NCBI GenBank assembly: GCA_014804675.1
Contig: JAAUZH010000009.1
Span: 35,684 to 99,683, forward strand
Reading direction: 5' to 3'
DNA from: Lachnospiraceae bacterium
GTDB lineage: Bacteria > Bacillota > Clostridia > Lachnospirales > Lachnospiraceae
Length of the DNA stretch: 64,000 nt
The notes under the pieces are model-generated. The model had not been told where the DNA came from. It saw only the letters and a list, made by a program, of their open reading frames with translations, and ran no database searches. The position numbers and the translations under genes were made by a program. Shown one piece after another: positions 42,957 through 53,639 of this stretch (positions are counted from its first letter, which is position 1; the number at the start of each line of letters is the position of its first letter).

Positions 42957-45900
42957 ATGAAGAAAAGAGTAATGAAACGATGGCTAAGTGCCTTTTTGGC
43001 AGCAATTATGGTATTTAGCAGTTCGGCTTATGGTTTTCCAGTCGTAGTAAATGCTACGGCGGCAGATTATGAGACGACAGACACATCAGTATCCGAAAGC
43101 GGTCTGATTTATGTGGATGAGACGGTAAATGACGATGCCGCATATTCGGATGTGATAGCAGAAGATGATCTGCTGGGTGAAGAAACAGTAGAAGATGTGC
43201 CTTATGCAGGTGCAGGTGACTACGGGCTTTGTGATAACATTAAAGATGGTGTTATATTACACGCATGGGACTGGAGTTTTGAACAGATTAAAAGTGAACT
43301 GCCAAAGATTGCGGAGGCAGGTTTTACAGCAGTACAGACATCGCCAATCCAACCGAATAAAGATGGTAGTAACGTGGCAAATACCGGTGAGTGGTGGAAA
43401 TTTTATCAGCCTGTAGATTTTGCTGTATGTTCCAATAATAACGGAAATATCAATAAATTGGGAACAAGGCAGCAATTTATCGACTTATGTACAGAGGCAG
43501 ATAAATATGGTATTAAGATTGTGGTGGATGTAGTGGCAAACCATTTGGCAAATACGCAGGGACCAGCCAGTTATCCAGATGGAAATTACAATTCCAAAGA
43601 GGATCGCAGCAATCAGATACCGTCAAGTATTCGTGATAATGATTCATACTGGCATTATCCGAATGATAAGGCTGGCTCGAGTGATGGCGACAGATGGCAG
43701 ATGACAAACGGGCAGATAGGTATGCCGGATTTAAATACAGGTAATGAACAGTTGCAAGATATTATTGTTGCTTTTTTGCTTGACGCACAGGAATGCGGTG
43801 CGGACGGCTTCCGTTTTGATGCTGCAAAGCATATTGAGACACCTTCAGATTCGGGATTTGGCAGTCAGTTCTGGGCAAAGATAAAAACTAAGACGCAGGC
43901 AAAGGATCCGAATGTATTCTTGTATGGTGAGATACTGAATACGGCGGGACCGGGCAACTATTCTGATATGCAGAAGTACACACCTTATATAAGGGTGACA
44001 AATAACGTGTATGCGAATACTCTCTGTGAAGGTATAAAAAATAAAAATGCGGACTATGCTAAATTTACAAATAATGACATATTTGGCAGCAATGGGAATG
44101 AATGGGTACTCTGGAATGAATCCCATGATACATATGCGGGCGATTATGGAGAAATGACAGATGAAAATTTTAGTGAGGAAGAGATGGCGCTTGCATGGTG
44201 TGCGGTAGCGGCAAGAACCTCACCGGCATTATATTTTTCTCGTCCAACATCTCAACAGGGAAGAGTATGGAAGGGTCTTGCGCTTGGACAGCATACTAGT
44301 ATGTATCAAGACAGCCGTATTGCAGCTGTAAATAAATTTCATAATCAATTTGCAGGAACAACAGAGTATGTAACAACAAGCAATAATGTTCTTGTGGTTG
44401 AAAGAGGGACGACAGGCGTTGTACTTGTAAACTTTAGCAGGGGTTCTAAGTATGTCAGTATTCCAGTGAATAAAATGGAAGATGGTACTTATGTGGACCA
44501 GGTAACAAAGAGTACTTTTACCGTAAGCAATAAAACGTTAACAGGAAACATCGGCAGCGGTGGGGTAGCGGCTATTTACAATGCACAGCCTATCGAAACG
44601 AAACCAAAGCCAACTATTTCCAAAGAAGGCGGAAGCTTTAACGATACATTGACTCTTACAATCGGATTACTCAATGCCACAAGCGGTACCTACAAAATTG
44701 GCAGTGGAGCTGCAACAACCTATACTTCTTCCACTCAGATTACCATAGGAAGCGATATGGCAGTTGGTGCTAGTGTTATCATTACACTTACAGCCACAGC
44801 TGGTTCTCAAACAGAGACAAAGTCTTACACCTTTACCAAGGTGGATAAAGTAGTAAATAAAGCATATCTTTCACTGCCTTCGGGCTGGAGTGAACCGGTA
44901 AAATGTTATGCATATGATTCCGCTACAGAAAACAAGAATAATGGCGAATTTCCAGGTGTGGTAATGACGAAGGACTCTGTTACGGGATATTATGTTTATG
45001 AGATACCGGAAGATATAGAAAAGCCAAGAGTCATATTCTTTAGCAGCGATACAAACAGATATCCGGCAGATGGTGAAAAAGGATTGTTGTTTGAGACAGA
45101 TGGCTCCTATCTGTATAAGGATGGAAGCTGGCAGGTATATACACCGCCTGTAACAGAAGGAAGAGTTATAGTGAAATATGTGGATGCACAGGGAAATTCT
45201 GTTGCATCGGAAGTGACATTAAGGGGAAAGGTAGGAGATACTTATACTGCATCAGCAGCTTCCGTTGCAGGATATACATTAAAACAGACGCCTTCTAATG
45301 CTAGTGGAAAGTTTACAGCGGCAGACATTACCGTTACCTATGTATATGAGGAAGTGGTAAATGGATTGGATGTGATTTCCTCCCTTGCAGATGGTGCCAC
45401 TTTTGAGACGGAAACTTATACCATTACCTTAACTGCCAAGAATGCCACATCAGCCACTTATTCCGTGGATGACGGACCTGTTAAGACATTTACGAATAGT
45501 GCAAAGGTAGTAATCGGACAGGGAAAAATTGCAGATCGGGATGTAACCGTAAAGGTAACTGCAACAGACGGAAATAATACGATAAACAGGACCTTTACAT
45601 ACAACAAGAAATTCATCGGAGATGTTGCAAATGAAACAGAAAACGATATACCAAGGGCAGCTTTAGGACAGTCAGAGGAGACAGTGCGTTCTGGTGCATC
45701 CGGCACGCTGGCTTCTCAATATTCCACAAACAAGACTGGAGTAGGCGTTGAAAAGACGATTAGTGTAGATGGCAATATATCAGACTGGAACAGTTCCATG
45801 TTGATTGCCCAGGGAGCGGCTAATGATGATCCGAGAGTATATCGTACTGGTTCTATGCATGAGCTTCCGATTGATTTGTATGCACTTTATGGAGCTTATG

Positions 45901-48569
45901 ATGACAATAATGTTTATCTGATGTGGGAAATGACGAATGTACAGGATGTTGTTGCTCCAGGTGACGATTTTCCTCTTTCGCAAGGCATACTTTGGCAGAC
46001 TCAGGAACTTCCCTTCTTTATTGCAATAGATACAGGAAAGAGCGATGCAGTGGGAAACAAAGGCGCACTTACAACAGGAGGTACCATATGGGATTCCGGA
46101 ATGACGATTGAAAATAGATTCAATAGATTAATATCTATCAATACAAAAGGTGGAAACGGGCCATTTGTATATGGCGGTAATAGTAGTGGTTTAAATCCAA
46201 ATGAATTGTTAGGACCGGGTACAGGAGCAACCAAATCCAATATTAAAATGGGTTATGGAAAAGGCATTTTAAGTCAGACTGTGAAAGGAATCGATGGTGC
46301 TTATGGCTCATACAACGGACGTGTGGTAGGTGATATATATAATAATTCGGCAGCATGGGTGGATTTTAATACAAAAGGTCACAATAGTGCAGGCATGGAT
46401 TTCTTTTATGAATTGTCAATTCCTTATGAGGAGCTTGGTATTACAAAGAGTGACGTAAAGCAATACGGAATAGGTGTGCTGCTTGTAGCCACATTTGGCA
46501 AATCTGCAATGGACTGTCTGCCATATGACGGCTCCATGAATGATAATGCGGATCAGGAGGATACACAATCACAGCCAATCAATAGCTTTGAAAAATCAGA
46601 TGAAGATTATATAACCTGTTCTTTTGCAAGAATTGGAATTGCTTCTGATAATCCGAACCCGAACCCGGTTCCAACGCCAAATCCAACGCCAAATCCAACA
46701 CCAAATCCGAATCCGAACCCGACTCCAGAGCCGGTAACAGGTCTTACGGTAAACTTTGGTGCTGACAGGTCTTCACCACAGTTAAGCAGTACCAGCTTAA
46801 CATTAAAAGCAATTGCCAGCGGTGGAAAGTCTGCTTATACATATGAATTTTTCGTAGACGGAGCAAGCGTGCAGGGAAAATCTGCGCAGGATACTTACAT
46901 ATGGAGACCGTCAGCAGGAAGCCATACGATAAAGGTTACAGTTACGGATGCAAGCGGAAATACCGTATCAAGTCAGAAGGCATATGTGATTGAAAAAGAC
47001 GGAGACGAACCGATTGAGCCCACAAACATTACCATTTCCTTTGCAGACCAGGGAGCCAGATATATTTATGACGGAACGGCAAAGAAGCCGGATGTAATCG
47101 TAAAGGATGGCACAAAGACTTTAGTAAAGGATAGAGATTACAGCCTGTTATACTATAACTATGTCAATGCTGGGAATAAGGATTCACAGAATGCTCCGAC
47201 GGTCATTGTAATAGGAAAAGGCGATTATGCCGCAAAAATAACAAGTAAGGTTATGACCTATACGATAGAAAAGGCAGAGATACCCAATGGCGCTCCAAAT
47301 AGCACAATGAATGCAAATGCCGGCTCGGTAACCGACCTGACTTTAAATGCAGGCTGGGAATGGTCAGAGAATGATAAGAATAAAGAGATTCAGACGGGGC
47401 AGTCCATAACGGTAACCGCCGTTTATAACGGAGATGATAAGGAAAATTACAAAACTACAACTGTGACTGTGAAGCTGACTGGAATTTCCTGTAATCATGA
47501 GGGTACCGACAAGGAGACGATAGTAACCAAAGCGCCAACCTGTACCCAGGCCGGACGAAGTGAGGTTATTTGCAAGGAATGTCATACAAAGATAAGTACC
47601 GGCGCAGAGATTCCTGCATTAGGACACATCGGAGGAACAGCAACCTGTACTTCACAGGCAGAATGTGAAAGATGTGGGGAAAAATATGGCGAGTTTGATG
47701 AAACAAATCATGTCAACATAGTTGTCCGCAACAAAAAAGATGCAAATTGCCAGCAGGCTGGATATACGGGAGATGTTGTATGTGCAGATTGTAATACCAC
47801 GATTTCTTCCGGAAAGCCTATTGCAAAAACAAGCCATACATGGGACGCAGGAAAAGTGACAAAAGCGGCTACAGCAACAACAGATGGCGTGAGAACATAT
47901 ACTTGCACTGTATGTAAGATAGCCACAAGAACGGAAGTAATTCCAAAGACTGGAAGCAGCAGCAATCCTGCACCTAGTGAAAACCTGCAAGTGGGAGAGC
48001 CTGTTATGGACACTGCATCAAAAGCAGTTTACAAGGTCACTAAGGCAACTTCTTCGGTAAAGACGGTAGAATTCGTACTGCCTCTCGGCACGGCAAAAAC
48101 TGTGACCATACCAAATAAGATTGTTGCGAAAGGTACCACTTATCAGGTAACAGCCGTTGCAGCAGGCGCCTTTAAAAACAACAAGATGGTTCAGACCGTA
48201 AAAATAGGAAGTAATGTAAAAACAATTGGAAAAAATGCATTTTATGGCTGCAGTAAGTTAAAGAAGGTAACACTTTCCGCCAATACTACCACAATCGGGA
48301 ACAATGCATTTTATAAATGTACCAAGCTTACAAGCATTACCATTCCTTCCAAAGTCAATAAGATTGGAAGCAAAGCTTTCTACGGCTGCAAGAGCTTGAA
48401 GACGATTACAATTAAAACAAGCAAGCTGACCAAGTCAAAGGTTGGAAGTCAGGCATTTAAGGGCATTGCATCCAAGGCTACCATAAAGGTTCCCAAAAAG
48501 AAGCTGTCTGCTTATAAAAAGATTTTGAAAGCAAGAGGCGTGGGTTCCAAGGCAAAAATTAAAAAATAA
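42957..48569 (+). CDS. Giant secreted alpha-amylase (GH13, CBM26, CBM74-like, LRR_5)
   Basis: A 1870-residue exported enzyme with a signal peptide (MKRWLSAFLAAIMVFSSSAY). The GH13 domain (about 85-540) resembles the AmyE-like GH13_28 type, with Asp288 in GFRFDAAKH, Glu325 in LYGEIL and Asp391 in ESHDTY. Then come a CBM26-like starch module (about 634-731), a MucBP-like module (735-798), an Ig-like module, a large region starting VDGNISDWNSSMLIAQGAAN (888-1231) that I take for CBM74 (inference), a Pro-Asn-Thr linker (1232-1261), a PKD-like module, an Ig-like module (IYDGTAKKPDVIV), a CxxC-rich part (1510-1660) and LRR_5 repeats (1677-1870) ending GSKAKIKK. There is no LPXTG, SLH or dockerin. 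AGGAGG precedes the ATG. Confidence 0.88.
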   Translation: MKKRVMKRWLSAFLAAIMVFSSSAYGFPVVVNATAADYETTDTSVSESGLIYVDETVNDDAAYSDVIAEDDLLGEETVEDVPYAGAGDYGLCDNIKDGVILHAWDWSFEQIKSELPKIAEAGFTAVQTSPIQPNKDGSNVANTGEWWKFYQPVDFAVCSNNNGNINKLGTRQQFIDLCTEADKYGIKIVVDVVANHLANTQGPASYPDGNYNSKEDRSNQIPSSIRDNDSYWHYPNDKAGSSDGDRWQMTNGQIGMPDLNTGNEQLQDIIVAFLLDAQECGADGFRFDAAKHIETPSDSGFGSQFWAKIKTKTQAKDPNVFLYGEILNTAGPGNYSDMQKYTPYIRVTNNVYANTLCEGIKNKNADYAKFTNNDIFGSNGNEWVLWNESHDTYAGDYGEMTDENFSEEEMALAWCAVAARTSPALYFSRPTSQQGRVWKGLALGQHTSMYQDSRIAAVNKFHNQFAGTTEYVTTSNNVLVVERGTTGVVLVNFSRGSKYVSIPVNKMEDGTYVDQVTKSTFTVSNKTLTGNIGSGGVAAIYNAQPIETKPKPTISKEGGSFNDTLTLTIGLLNATSGTYKIGSGAATTYTSSTQITIGSDMAVGASVIITLTATAGSQTETKSYTFTKVDKVVNKAYLSLPSGWSEPVKCYAYDSATENKNNGEFPGVVMTKDSVTGYYVYEIPEDIEKPRVIFFSSDTNRYPADGEKGLLFETDGSYLYKDGSWQVYTPPVTEGRVIVKYVDAQGNSVASEVTLRGKVGDTYTASAASVAGYTLKQTPSNASGKFTAADITVTYVYEEVVNGLDVISSLADGATFETETYTITLTAKNATSATYSVDDGPVKTFTNSAKVVIGQGKIADRDVTVKVTATDGNNTINRTFTYNKKFIGDVANETENDIPRAALGQSEETVRSGASGTLASQYSTNKTGVGVEKTISVDGNISDWNSSMLIAQGAANDDPRVYRTGSMHELPIDLYALYGAYDDNNVYLMWEMTNVQDVVAPGDDFPLSQGILWQTQELPFFIAIDTGKSDAVGNKGALTTGGTIWDSGMTIENRFNRLISINTKGGNGPFVYGGNSSGLNPNELLGPGTGATKSNIKMGYGKGILSQTVKGIDGAYGSYNGRVVGDIYNNSAAWVDFNTKGHNSAGMDFFYELSIPYEELGITKSDVKQYGIGVLLVATFGKSAMDCLPYDGSMNDNADQEDTQSQPINSFEKSDEDYITCSFARIGIASDNPNPNPVPTPNPTPNPTPNPNPNPTPEPVTGLTVNFGADRSSPQLSSTSLTLKAIASGGKSAYTYEFFVDGASVQGKSAQDTYIWRPSAGSHTIKVTVTDASGNTVSSQKAYVIEKDGDEPIEPTNITISFADQGARYIYDGTAKKPDVIVKDGTKTLVKDRDYSLLYYNYVNAGNKDSQNAPTVIVIGKGDYAAKITSKVMTYTIEKAEIPNGAPNSTMNANAGSVTDLTLNAGWEWSENDKNKEIQTGQSITVTAVYNGDDKENYKTTTVTVKLTGISCNHEGTDKETIVTKAPTCTQAGRSEVICKECHTKISTGAEIPALGHIGGTATCTSQAECERCGEKYGEFDETNHVNIVVRNKKDANCQQAGYTGDVVCADCNTTISSGKPIAKTSHTWDAGKVTKAATATTDGVRTYTCTVCKIATRTEVIPKTGSSSNPAPSENLQVGEPVMDTASKAVYKVTKATSSVKTVEFVLPLGTAKTVTIPNKIVAKGTTYQVTAVAAGAFKNNKMVQTVKIGSNVKTIGKNAFYGCSKLKKVTLSANTTTIGNNAFYKCTKLTSITIPSKVNKIGSKAFYGCKSLKTITIKTSKLTKSKVGSQAFKGIASKATIKVPKKKLSAYKKILKARGVGSKAKIKK

Positions 48570-48586
48570 TAACATGTTATTACGAC

Positions 48587-48614
48587 CGGGAGGGAAAGGT
48601 CCCTCCCGTTGTTC
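48587..48614 (+). terminator. Hairpin after the first amylase gene
   Basis: CGGGAGGGA and TCCCTCCCG form a 9-bp GC stem with a 4-nt loop, then TTGTTCG. The weak T-run suggests partial termination or a boundary between the first and second amylase genes. Confidence 0.6.
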
Positions 48615-48660
48615 GTGGAAATGATACTTTATCTGGGGTCGTGTAAAAAGGAGGTTTGCA

Positions 48661-51600
48661 ATGAGGAAGAATGGAATAAAGCAGTGGTTCAGCATTTTTT
48701 TGGCAGCAGCTATGCTGGTGAACGGTTCTGCTTACGATCTTTCGGGTGTGGTAAATGCTACTGAAGCGGATTATGAAGCAGCGGATGAATTAGAAGAAGC
48801 ATCAGTATCGGAAAACAGTGGAATCTATATAGATGAAGGTGCGGAAGACGTTCTTAAGAAAGCCGGAACTGCAGCAGAGGATCCGATTCTTGTACAGGAT
48901 GAAGATAGCAGCTCAGGTATTTATTATAATACCGGCAGCGCTATGAATATGAATGACTTTCGGGATGAGACAATTTATTTTGTCATGACTACAAGATTTT
49001 ATGATGGAGATTCTTCAAATAATGTACAGTGCTGGGATGCACAGAGCCTGAATACAAATGATCCGCCCTGGAGGGGAGACTTTAAGGGACTGATTGAAAA
49101 GCTGGATTACATCAAAGCATTAGGCTTTACAGCAATCTGGATCACGCCGGTTGTAGAAAATGCCAGTGGATATGATTATCATGGTTATCATGCCATCAAT
49201 TTTTCAAATGTGGACCCAAGGTATGAATCCAATGATTGTACATATGAAGATTTGATTGATGCGGTGCACGAAAGAGGCATGAAGATTATTCAGGATGTTG
49301 TATTTAACCATACCGGAAACTGGGGAGAAGAGAACCTGCTGCCAATTGCATCAAAGGATTATACAAAGGATTTATCGGATTGTGATGCCAGCATGAAAAT
49401 CAATTATAATTACGGGTGGGACACTGCCGCACAAAATTATGGCAAATCCAGATATGTAGATTTATTGCCAACCAATCAGTTTAACGTCAGGGAAAAGTTG
49501 CTGATGGATGCTGTTTTTGACACCAATGATATATATCACCACAATGGTTATATTCAGAGCTGGGAAACTTATCAGGAACAGACGACTTCTATTGCAGGGG
49601 ACTGCATTGATTTAAATACAGAAAATCCGGTTGTCTATCATTATCTGGTGGATGCATATGGCAGCTATATTGAGATGGGGGTAGATGCATTCCGGGTGGA
49701 TACAGTAAAGCATATATCCCGACTGACATTTAACAATGCGCTTATTTCACAGTTAAATGAAGTGTATAATCAGACACATGGAACGACGGGAGAAGGAAAC
49801 TTCTATATGTTTGGTGAAGTATGTACCCGTGTCCGTGATGTGTGGAACCGTGATAATCCGGCAATTTCCACCCCTTTCTACACATGGAAGGAAAGAAAAA
49901 CATATGCATGGAATGACAGTGAAACAAAAGAGGCAATAGCTACCAATACAGCATCGGTAGCCCAGGCTTATGAGGACAACATGACCAAGAATAATGAGCC
50001 TACAAGCGATAATGCCAAGCTGCGTGGAAATGAATATCATACACCGGATTATAGCCAGGCGTCAGGATTGAATGTGATTGATTTTCCAATGCACTGGAAC
50101 TTTAACAGTGCATATGATGCATTTGGTGTTGCAGTTGGAAATGACCAGTATTACAATGATGCCACATTTAATGTGACCTATGTGGATTCCCATGATTATG
50201 CGCCGGATGGAGCGCCGGAAAACCAGCGGTTTGCGGGTACCACCGAGCAGTGGGCGGAAAATCTGAGTTTAATGTTTACCTTCCGGGGAATTCCATGTAT
50301 TTACTATGGAAGCGAGGTTGAATTTCAAAAGGGTAAAGTAATCGATGCCGGAGCGACCAAGGCATTGTCAGAAACCGGCAGGGCTTATTTTGGAGATTAT
50401 ATTGAAGGAAACGTCAATGTGACGGACTTTGGCAGATATAATGGTGCATCAGGAGCAATGGCAGCTACCTTGAACAATCCATTATCCCTTCATATCCAAA
50501 GGCTCAACAGACTGCGTGCCTGCATTCCGGCCCTTCGGAAAGGACAGTATTCCACAGAGGGATGCAATGGAGGCATGTCATTTAAGAGACGTTATACAGA
50601 TGCAGATACGGACAGCTTTGTTCTGGTTGCCATATCCGGTGATGCGACCTTTACAGGGATTCCAAATGGCAGGTATGTAGATGCCATTACCGGTGCAGAA
50701 GCAAACGTATCAAACGGCACCCTTGCCACTTCCGGCATTAAGGGGCAGGGAGATTTACGTGTATATGTATTGGATACAGGTGACAAGACCCCGTTTCTTG
50801 GCATGATTGACGGAAAGAGTCAGTTTATGTCAGGAGGAACGGATACGGTGGCAGCTACATCACCGGTACCAAAAGGGCAGGGAGGAAGTGAATCCATACC
50901 GGCAACAGGCATTACGCTTGATAGAAACTCTGCAAGTTTGGATATTGGAGGAACTGTAACATTTACCGCAACGATTTCACCATCCAATGCCACCAATAAA
51001 AGAGTGACATGGTCATCCAGTAATAAAACAGTGGCAACAGTAAATAGTAAGGGGATGGTTACCGCTGTAAATGAAGGGACTGCCATCATAACGGCAAAGA
51101 CCTCAAACGGTCTTACGGCAACTGCAAATATAACGGTAGCAGCTTCGGGAGTCAAGGTGACGGCAGTGACGGTGAATCCTCAGGCAGCCAGCGTGAATGC
51201 AGGTGAGACATTGCAGCTGACGGCTTCCGTGATGCCATCAAATGCAGACCCTAAATACACTGCCCTTACATGGAAATCCAGTAATACACAGGTGGCAACA
51301 GTGGATCAAAAAGGACTGGTTAAGGCATTGAAGCAGGGAAGCGCCATCATAACGGTTGAAACCGCATATTTTGGCAAGTCCGCAGAAGCGGTAATCAATG
51401 TAAAGGGACCGAAGATTGCATACTTAGACGGGGATGCGGTTTACTTTGAGAAGCCTTCCGGCTGGGGTTCGGTCAAGGCATATTTTTGGACAGATAGTCC
51501 TGAATGGAATAATGGCTGGCCTGGTCAGGAGATGCAGCTTGTAAGTGAAAGTGCGGGAATTTATGGCATAAAGCTGCCAGAAGGAAAGTCGGTATCGGAT

Positions 51601-53520
51601 TTAAACGTTCTCTTTACCGATAAAACCGCTGGTTCCGATGCAGGTAACCAGACGGCTGATTTGAATGCAGTGGTAAATGGGTATTATGACAACACAGGGT
51701 ATGTCAAAACAGTGGATCCTAATGAACAGGAAGAAGATCCGCCTATTCCGGGAAATATCAGCGTTTCCTTTGCAAATGAAGGAATGCTCTATACATATGA
51801 CGGTACGGAAAAGAAACCGGAGGTAATCGTAAAAGCAGGCAGTACGGTCTTGAGAAAGGAAACGGATTATATAGTGCGTTATATGAACAATGTGAATGCC
51901 TGCAATGGAGATTCACAGACTGCTGCGCCAACGGTAATGGTTACAGGAATTGGCAATTATACCGGAAAGATAGCAGAAAATCTGACCTTTACCATTGCGC
52001 CAAGGACATTGACAAATAGCGATGTATCCATAATCGGAACCTATACTTACACCGGCAGCGCTATTACTCCTTCCGTAAGGGTCATGAATGGAGGAATACT
52101 TCTTACAAAAGATACGGATTACGAAATCAACTGCAGCAACAATATAAATGCAGGCAATGCAACGGTAACCGTAAAAGGAATTGCAAATTATACAGGAACA
52201 GTGCAAAAAGAATTTAAAATAGAGAAAGCAGAAATGCCTGCAGGTGCGCCGGAAAGCCAGATGACAGTAGCGATTGGACGCCCATTAAGAGAGGTGTATT
52301 TAAGCAGCGGCTGGCAATGGTCAGAGTTCTGGCGGGATGTGGAGCTAACAGAGGGCCAGACGGCTTATGTAACTGCTGATTATACCGGAGATGACAGGAA
52401 TAACTATAATACCATTACGGTGGCGGTTAAGATTACCGGCATTAACTGTAAGCATGAGGATATCTCCAGACATCGGATAGAAGGTGCCATAGTGGCAACC
52501 TGTACGGAAGCAGGCTATAGCGGAGACAAGATTTGTACGATCTGTCAAACAAAGATTGAAACCGGAAGAACCATACCGGCAACCGGACATATTTGGGAGA
52601 ATGCTCCGCGCATTGATAAAGCAGCTACCTGTACTATGGCTGGAAGCAAGTCCGTACACTGCAGCAGATGCGATGCCACCAAGGATAAGAGCATCGTTCC
52701 GGCATTGGGACATACAGGCGGAAAAGCAACCTGCAGCTCACAGGCAATATGTGACAGGTGCAAAGAGCCTTATGGAAGCTTTGGAAATGTTCATACATGG
52801 GATGCCGGAAAAGTTACAAAGGCACCAACGGCAACAGAGGATGGTATCAGAACCTATACCTGTATGGAATGTAAAATAGAAACAAAAACAGAGGTGATTC
52901 CAAAGCTGGGCAGTGGTACAGCAACAGGCGGCAGTCTGAAAGCCGGAGATTCCGTAACGGATACCGCTTCAAAGGCAAAGTATAAGATTACAAGAGCGGA
53001 TGCCTCTGCAAGAACGGTAGAATTCACGTTATCGGTTGGCTCCTTAAAAACGGTAAAAATACCAAATGAAATCACCATAAACGGTACTGCCTATCAGGTA
53101 ACGTCTGTTGCGAATAATGCATTTAAGAACAACAAGACGATACAAACCGTGAAATTGGGAAGCTATGTGAAAACTATCGGCAGCAATACATTTTATGGCT
53201 GTACGAATCTAAAGAAAGTGACCTTCTCCAATAACTTGAATACAATTGGCAGCAAAGCATTTTATAAATGTACGAAGCTCACAAGCATTACCATTCCTTC
53301 CAAAGTAAGTAAGATAGGAAGCAAAGCATTTTATGGCTGCAAGAAGCTGAAAACGATTACCATCAAGACCAGCAAGCTTACAAGCAAAAAGGTTGGAAGC
53401 CAGGCATTCAAGGGTATTGCAGCTAAGGCAACTATTAAGGTTCCAAAGAAGAACTTGACTTCCTATAAAAAGATTTTAAAGGCAAGGGGCGTTGGCTCGA
53501 AAGCGAAAATTAAAAAATAG
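48661..53520 (+). CDS. Giant secreted alpha-amylase 2 (GH13, Big_2, CBM26-like, LRR_5)
   Basis: A 1619-residue exported enzyme with a signal peptide (KQWFSIFLAAAMLVNGSAYD). The GH13 domain (about 100-690) differs from gene 1: Asp347 in DAFRVDTVKHI, Glu386 in YMFGEVCTR and Asp512 in VDSHDYAP. Two Big_2 modules follow (about 749-915; ITLDRNSASLDIGGTVTFTA and VTVNPQAASVNAGETLQLTA), then a CBM26-like module (917-1018; YFEKPSGWGSVKAYFW), two Ig-like modules (YTYDGTEKKPEVIVKAG; TLTNSDVSIIGTYTYTGS), a CxxC-rich part and the LRR_5 tail shared with its neighbours. AAAGGAGG lies 8 nt before the ATG. The 92-nt gap after gene 1 holds the hairpin at 48587. Confidence 0.88.
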   Translation: MRKNGIKQWFSIFLAAAMLVNGSAYDLSGVVNATEADYEAADELEEASVSENSGIYIDEGAEDVLKKAGTAAEDPILVQDEDSSSGIYYNTGSAMNMNDFRDETIYFVMTTRFYDGDSSNNVQCWDAQSLNTNDPPWRGDFKGLIEKLDYIKALGFTAIWITPVVENASGYDYHGYHAINFSNVDPRYESNDCTYEDLIDAVHERGMKIIQDVVFNHTGNWGEENLLPIASKDYTKDLSDCDASMKINYNYGWDTAAQNYGKSRYVDLLPTNQFNVREKLLMDAVFDTNDIYHHNGYIQSWETYQEQTTSIAGDCIDLNTENPVVYHYLVDAYGSYIEMGVDAFRVDTVKHISRLTFNNALISQLNEVYNQTHGTTGEGNFYMFGEVCTRVRDVWNRDNPAISTPFYTWKERKTYAWNDSETKEAIATNTASVAQAYEDNMTKNNEPTSDNAKLRGNEYHTPDYSQASGLNVIDFPMHWNFNSAYDAFGVAVGNDQYYNDATFNVTYVDSHDYAPDGAPENQRFAGTTEQWAENLSLMFTFRGIPCIYYGSEVEFQKGKVIDAGATKALSETGRAYFGDYIEGNVNVTDFGRYNGASGAMAATLNNPLSLHIQRLNRLRACIPALRKGQYSTEGCNGGMSFKRRYTDADTDSFVLVAISGDATFTGIPNGRYVDAITGAEANVSNGTLATSGIKGQGDLRVYVLDTGDKTPFLGMIDGKSQFMSGGTDTVAATSPVPKGQGGSESIPATGITLDRNSASLDIGGTVTFTATISPSNATNKRVTWSSSNKTVATVNSKGMVTAVNEGTAIITAKTSNGLTATANITVAASGVKVTAVTVNPQAASVNAGETLQLTASVMPSNADPKYTALTWKSSNTQVATVDQKGLVKALKQGSAIITVETAYFGKSAEAVINVKGPKIAYLDGDAVYFEKPSGWGSVKAYFWTDSPEWNNGWPGQEMQLVSESAGIYGIKLPEGKSVSDLNVLFTDKTAGSDAGNQTADLNAVVNGYYDNTGYVKTVDPNEQEEDPPIPGNISVSFANEGMLYTYDGTEKKPEVIVKAGSTVLRKETDYIVRYMNNVNACNGDSQTAAPTVMVTGIGNYTGKIAENLTFTIAPRTLTNSDVSIIGTYTYTGSAITPSVRVMNGGILLTKDTDYEINCSNNINAGNATVTVKGIANYTGTVQKEFKIEKAEMPAGAPESQMTVAIGRPLREVYLSSGWQWSEFWRDVELTEGQTAYVTADYTGDDRNNYNTITVAVKITGINCKHEDISRHRIEGAIVATCTEAGYSGDKICTICQTKIETGRTIPATGHIWENAPRIDKAATCTMAGSKSVHCSRCDATKDKSIVPALGHTGGKATCSSQAICDRCKEPYGSFGNVHTWDAGKVTKAPTATEDGIRTYTCMECKIETKTEVIPKLGSGTATGGSLKAGDSVTDTASKAKYKITRADASARTVEFTLSVGSLKTVKIPNEITINGTAYQVTSVANNAFKNNKTIQTVKLGSYVKTIGSNTFYGCTNLKKVTFSNNLNTIGSKAFYKCTKLTSITIPSKVSKIGSKAFYGCKKLKTITIKTSKLTSKKVGSQAFKGIAAKATIKVPKKNLTSYKKILKARGVGSKAKIKK

Positions 53521-53570
53521 TAGTGTTTTTGGGTGGCAGGGCTGTCAGAAAAGAACACATGAAAAATGTG

Positions 53571-53607
53571 ATGCTGCCCATCCAACCGGATGGGCAGCAT
53601 TTGTTTC
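53571..53607 (+). terminator. Rho-independent terminator after amylase 2
   Basis: ATGCTGCCCATCC and GGATGGGCAGCAT pair perfectly over a 4-nt loop, then TTTGTTT. The pullulanase start is only 33 nt further on, so pullulanase expression needs read-through or this stem acts as an attenuator. Confidence 0.8.
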
Positions 53608-53639
53608 AATAGCGGAAATATTTGCAGAAGGAGAGTAAA

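Noticed and set aside
46651..46740. Pro-Asn-Thr tandem repeat as a mobile or regulatory repeat
   Set aside because: It encodes a flexible linker between modules of the amylase and stays in frame; ordinary for such enzymes.
47364..48013. Long minus-strand ORFs opposite the starch enzyme genes
   Set aside because: They are shadows of low-complexity repeat coding sequence, with no ribosome sites and no family resemblance.
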